From the NCBI GenBank assembly GCA_030639305.1, contig DAOWCY010000019.1, positions 1 through 52,371 of the forward strand: 52,371 nucleotides of DNA. The letters run 5' to 3'. Below are positions 49,759 through 52,371 of the stretch, piece after piece; position 1 is the stretch's first letter; each line of letters starts with the position of its first letter. The notes beneath the pieces are model-generated. The model had not been told where the DNA came from and did no database searches. It saw only the letters and a program-made list of their open reading frames with translations. The position numbers and the translations under genes were made by a program. Source of the DNA: JAGLQA01 sp023135565 (GTDB taxonomy: Bacteria > Acidobacteriota > Aminicenantia > UBA2199).

Positions 49759-50241
49759 ATGCAAGAAAACACCGAAACCCACTCCACCTGGAAAAGCATA
49801 CTAATCGGCGGTACCGCGGCCGGAGTACTATCGTTAATTCCTTTCATCAACCTGCTGAATCTTTTTTTCATGTTATGGATGGGGGTGGGCGGCGCCATAA
49901 CCGTATACCTATTACAGCGGGAGGATAAGCAGGTCAAAAACCCGGAAGCCCTGCTGACCGGCGCGTTGAGCGGAGTCTGGGGCTGCACCGTATTCGGCGT
50001 TTTTATCTACTTTGCCATATCCCGCATCCCTCCCGAAAGGTTTGTTAAAGCAGCCTCCATGCTGCGGGCTTTTATCCCGGAAGTGGAAGAGGAGCTTACC
50101 ATGATGCTGCAAGGTGACAACCTCCAGGTATTTACCTTAATAATCATTGCCGTCCTGATGGTATTTTCTATTATCTCCGGCGCAGTGGGTGGTATTTTGA
50201 GCAAACATTTTTCTACACAGGAGCAGGAAGAAAATGAATAA
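49759..50241 (+). CDS. Four-helix integral membrane protein
   Basis: 160 residues from ATG at 49759; a longer frame from 49642 is repeat-derived. Helices: ILIGGTAAGVLSLIPFINLL, LFFMLWMGVGGAITVYLL, a Gly/Val-rich third (LLTGALSGVWGCTVFGVFIY) and a C-terminal one (FTLIIIAVLMVFSIISGAVG). DUF4199-like topology is possible, but no family is firmly recognised. Overlaps the lipid kinase gene by 8 bp, suggesting a linked membrane role. Confidence 0.72.
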   Translation: MQENTETHSTWKSILIGGTAAGVLSLIPFINLLNLFFMLWMGVGGAITVYLLQREDKQVKNPEALLTGALSGVWGCTVFGVFIYFAISRIPPERFVKAASMLRAFIPEVEEELTMMLQGDNLQVFTLIIIAVLMVFSIISGAVGGILSKHFSTQEQEENE

Positions 50242-51160
50242 AGTGCACGTAATCGTAAACCCCCTATCGGCCCGGGGGAAAACAAGAAAGAGGTGGGAAA
50301 CCTTGAAAGAAGTCATCCGCCACCATTTCAAAGAGTACAAATACATATTCACCGAGAAACCGCGCCAGGCCACGGAAATGGCCAGGGAATTTTTAAAAGA
50401 GGGTTTTGACCTGATAATCGGCGTCGGCGGCGACGGCACCTTGAATGAAATCACCAACGGTTTTTTCCGCGAAGACTCGCACCGGGCGATCAATGAGGAC
50501 GCTTCGTTGGGCATCGTTCCTTCCGGCACCGGCTCCGATTTCATCAAATTTTTGCGCATACCCAGGGAATTCGACAGGTCGGTGGCTCTTATCAAAAATT
50601 CCGGGACCAGGAAGCTCGACGTAGGCAGGGTCACTTTTAACGATCCCGGTCAGGGCAGTACCCGACGCTATTTTATAAACGTAGCTGATTTCGGCCTCGG
50701 TGCAGAAGTGATCAACAACATATCCGCCATTCCCGCGGAGAAGCGCAATGCTTTTTTTTATTATAAAGGTCTTCTTTCCACCATCAGGACTTACAAAAGC
50801 AAGAAAGTGAAAATAGTGGTCGACGACTCGGAAGAGATCGAAGGTTCTTATTTGATCGGAGCCGTAGCCAACGGCAGGATGTTCGGCGGCGGCATGATTA
50901 TTGCTCCCCAGGCGGAACCTGATGACGGCTGTTTTGATTTCGTATTGATAGAAGAGATGAAGCGGTTTGAGGTTATCAGGAACTCTATCCTGCTCTTCAA
51001 CGGTAAGATATTGAATCATCCCAAAGTGACGCAGCGCCGGGCCAAAAAGATCAAAGTGTATTCCGATGAAGAAGTAAAAATAGAGACTGACGGGGAGACC
51101 GGTGTTTGTTTGCCCGCTGAATTTGAGATCATAGAGAAGGGAGTCAATTTCAGGATATAG
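50234..51160 (+). CDS. Diacylglycerol kinase-family lipid kinase
   Basis: 308 residues, normal for YegS/DgkB-type enzymes. Visible: VHVIVNPLSARGKTRKRWET, the nucleotide-binding VGGDGTLNEITNG, GIVPSGTGSDFIKFL, and the C-terminal GGGMIIAPQAEPDDGCFDFV. Phosphorylates diacylglycerol or a similar lipid. Translationally coupled to the upstream membrane protein. Confidence 0.93.
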   Translation: MNKVHVIVNPLSARGKTRKRWETLKEVIRHHFKEYKYIFTEKPRQATEMAREFLKEGFDLIIGVGGDGTLNEITNGFFREDSHRAINEDASLGIVPSGTGSDFIKFLRIPREFDRSVALIKNSGTRKLDVGRVTFNDPGQGSTRRYFINVADFGLGAEVINNISAIPAEKRNAFFYYKGLLSTIRTYKSKKVKIVVDDSEEIEGSYLIGAVANGRMFGGGMIIAPQAEPDDGCFDFVLIEEMKRFEVIRNSILLFNGKILNHPKVTQRRAKKIKVYSDEEVKIETDGETGVCLPAEFEIIEKGVNFRI

Positions 51161-51179
51161 CGAGTTCCCTGCCTTGCAG

Positions 51180-51421
51180 GAAGCCAATGAGGGGCGTATC
51201 TCAAAACAGGAAAGCGTATCGCTCAACAAAAGTTTTGCCCCACTGCGTGGGGAGCCAATTAGCCGCTTCGCGGCAGGAAGCTCTTTTGATTCTAAACCCC
51301 GTGCGCACGGGGAGGCGATAAGCCGCCTCGCGGCAGGGTCAGCGTGTGAGCGCATTTGATTCTAAATTATAAGAAGTTTTGATCAAACTTTTACAAAAGT
51401 TTGGCCCCCGGCAGGGCCTGC
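51180..51421 (-). repeat. Composite of two reverse-oriented family A repeats
   Basis: First unit 51180-51290: gaagccaatgaggggcgtat, gcgtatcgct, a ttgccccactgcgtggggag hairpin and the agccgcttcgcggc hairpin. Second unit 51291-51421: ccccgtgcgcacggggaggc, gataagccgcctcgcggcag, linker, AT arm and GC hairpin. Fills most of the 313-bp gap between the lipid kinase and the terminal ATPase gene. Confidence 0.9.
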
Positions 51422-51438
51422 GGAGCTAATAGGCGGGC

Positions 51439-51467
51439 TTGAAAAAAAGTTCTGTTTATACTATACT
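51439..51467 (+). promoter_or_regulatory. Leaderless promoter for the terminal AAA ATPase
   Basis: TTGAAA (51439-51444), 17-bp spacer, TATACT (51462-51467), 6 bp, ATG at 51474. The ggcgggcttgaaaaaaa context matches the edge of the repeat at 19549. Confidence 0.75.
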
Positions 51468-51473
51468 GCTATC

Positions 51474-52371
51474 ATGATGCGAAAAGCGAAACGTTATTTT
51501 AACACATCGGGGCCCAACATACCGGCGGAGCATTACACACTAAAAAGAGAAAAACTAATCGCGGAAGGCATCAAATTAGTCGAAGGTAGGCGGTATTTTA
51601 CCATCTGGGCGCCCAGGCAGACCGGCAAGAGCACCTATTTCAGGATGCTGGCAAAAGCGCTCGAAAAAAAGACATTCAAGGTAACGCACATAAACCTCGA
51701 AAACTACAATAATGTCCCGTTATCGACTCTTTTTAATTACCTATTCAGGAAAATAAAAGAAGATTGGGACGTCGAATTGAAAAGCAGGAATCTTGGGGAT
51801 TTGCAGAACGATATCGCTAAAGTAAAAGACAGGCAGTGTGTGCTTATTATAGATGAAATCGAAGGTTTGAACGAAGAAATTTTCGGTCAATTCCTTCATA
51901 CTCTCAGGAATCTCTACCACTCGCGGGATGAGCACTGTTTAAAATCCGTGGTGTTGGTGGGAGTCAGCAATATCGTAGGCGTGGTGGAAGATCACGCCAG
52001 CCCTTTTAATATTGCCGACAACCTGGAAGTGCCTTATTTCACCGGCGCTGAAACCCGCGAACTATTGGAAATGCACGAAACGGAAACCGGCCAGTTATTC
52101 GCCGCCGAAGTAAAAGAAAAAATCTCTTATATCACCGGCAATCAACCGGGGTTGGTGAACGGTTTTGCTTTCCAATTAGTCAGAAGACACCCCGGCAAAG
52201 CGGAGATCGAATACGACGACTATTTGCAGGTTGAAAAATGGTATATCAAAATAGCCATAGATAAAAACATCTCCAATATTATCAACAAAGCCAGGCGGCA
52301 CCGGAAATTCGTAGAAAGGCTGCTCTTTAACGAAAACCCGGTGGAATTCACCATTAACGACGATCGGGTCA
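51474..52371 (+). CDS. AAA-like domain protein (AAA_35), 3' end cut by window edge
   Basis: Open from ATG at 51474 (a second ATG follows at 51477) to the window end, about 299 residues. RYFNTSGPNIPAEHYTLKRE, Walker A in WAPRQTGKSTYFRML and Walker B in CVLIIDEIEGLNEEIFGQF are typical of the AAA-like PF14516 family. It is found in multiple copies next to mobile-looking DNA; function unknown. It differs in sequence from the ATPases at 575 and 42049, but shares their promoter geometry. Confidence 0.85.
   Translation, partial: MMRKAKRYFNTSGPNIPAEHYTLKREKLIAEGIKLVEGRRYFTIWAPRQTGKSTYFRMLAKALEKKTFKVTHINLENYNNVPLSTLFNYLFRKIKEDWDVELKSRNLGDLQNDIAKVKDRQCVLIIDEIEGLNEEIFGQFLHTLRNLYHSRDEHCLKSVVLVGVSNIVGVVEDHASPFNIADNLEVPYFTGAETRELLEMHETETGQLFAAEVKEKISYITGNQPGLVNGFAFQLVRRHPGKAEIEYDDYLQVEKWYIKIAIDKNISNIINKARRHRKFVERLLFNENPVEFTINDDRV

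Noticed and set aside
50393..51355. 320-residue minus-strand ORF
   Set aside because: Antisense to the lipid kinase gene and starting in a repeat; the kinase frame has all family motifs.

Overview
The window looks like chromosomal DNA from a diderm (Gram-negative-type), anaerobe-leaning bacterium of moderate GC. A hydrogenase-maturation gene (hypD), a beta-barrel outer-membrane protein, a lipoprotein, PilT and secreted peptidases support this. The mix of a gingipain-type C25 peptidase, an S9 DPP-IV peptidase, DUF1566 proteins, many toxin-antitoxin pairs and AAA/PD-(D/E)XK proteins would fit an uncultured lineage such as Aminicenantes or a spirochaete-like group. That placement is a guess; no rRNA or tRNA is present to settle it.

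Layout. 1-6.1 kb (minus strand): partial AAA ATPase, hypD, an ECF sigma / membrane anti-sigma-like / Spy-like periplasmic sensor triad, and a DUF1566 lipoprotein. 6.2-14.4 kb (plus): STAS-like protein, Bpt aminoacyl-transferase, TsaD, a secreted C25 peptidase, then an ECF sigma / zinc anti-sigma / LiaF-like / DUF4097 envelope operon. 14.6-17.7 kb (minus): ParE-type TA pair, a transpeptidase PBP, a GmhA-like isomerase. 17.9-24.3 kb (plus): gdhA, a duplicated-domain membrane protein, and an unusual cassette of PGI-like SIS protein, membrane protein and deoxyribosyltransferase-methyltransferase fusion. 24.3-31.8 kb (minus): a HIT gene split by a small IS-derived element, an L,D-transpeptidase fusion, psd, papain-like and DPP-IV peptidases, smpB. 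32-37.6 kb (plus): an intact VapBC-type pair, a decayed VapBC-type pair, ksgA, holB, ricT, an outer-membrane protein. 37.8-44 kb: accessory island (coiled-coil membrane protein, nucleotidyltransferase pair, pentapeptide-repeat/TIR-like protein, AAA/PD-(D/E)XK protein, S12 hydrolase). 44.3-51.2 kb (plus): pilT-alaS-lytic transglycosylase, small membrane proteins, lipid kinase. The window ends inside another AAA ATPase.

The most striking property is repetitive. One family (A) of modular palindromic repeats sits in at least fifteen places, mostly intergenic. It also forms the 3' ends of several genes and interrupts the PBP gene in frame. A second family (B) of about 105-bp units is inserted in frame inside ksgA and just after the start codon of the outer-membrane protein, with a related unit inside alaS. 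Together they resemble the protein-invading palindromic elements known from Rickettsia. A second pattern is promoter architecture: seven accessory genes have TTGxxx - 17 bp - TAnnnT - exactly 6 bp - ATG, which predicts leaderless mRNAs. In several of these the -35 box lies at the edge of a family A repeat or its hairpin.

All calls come from reading the sequence and recalling family signatures; no database search was run.
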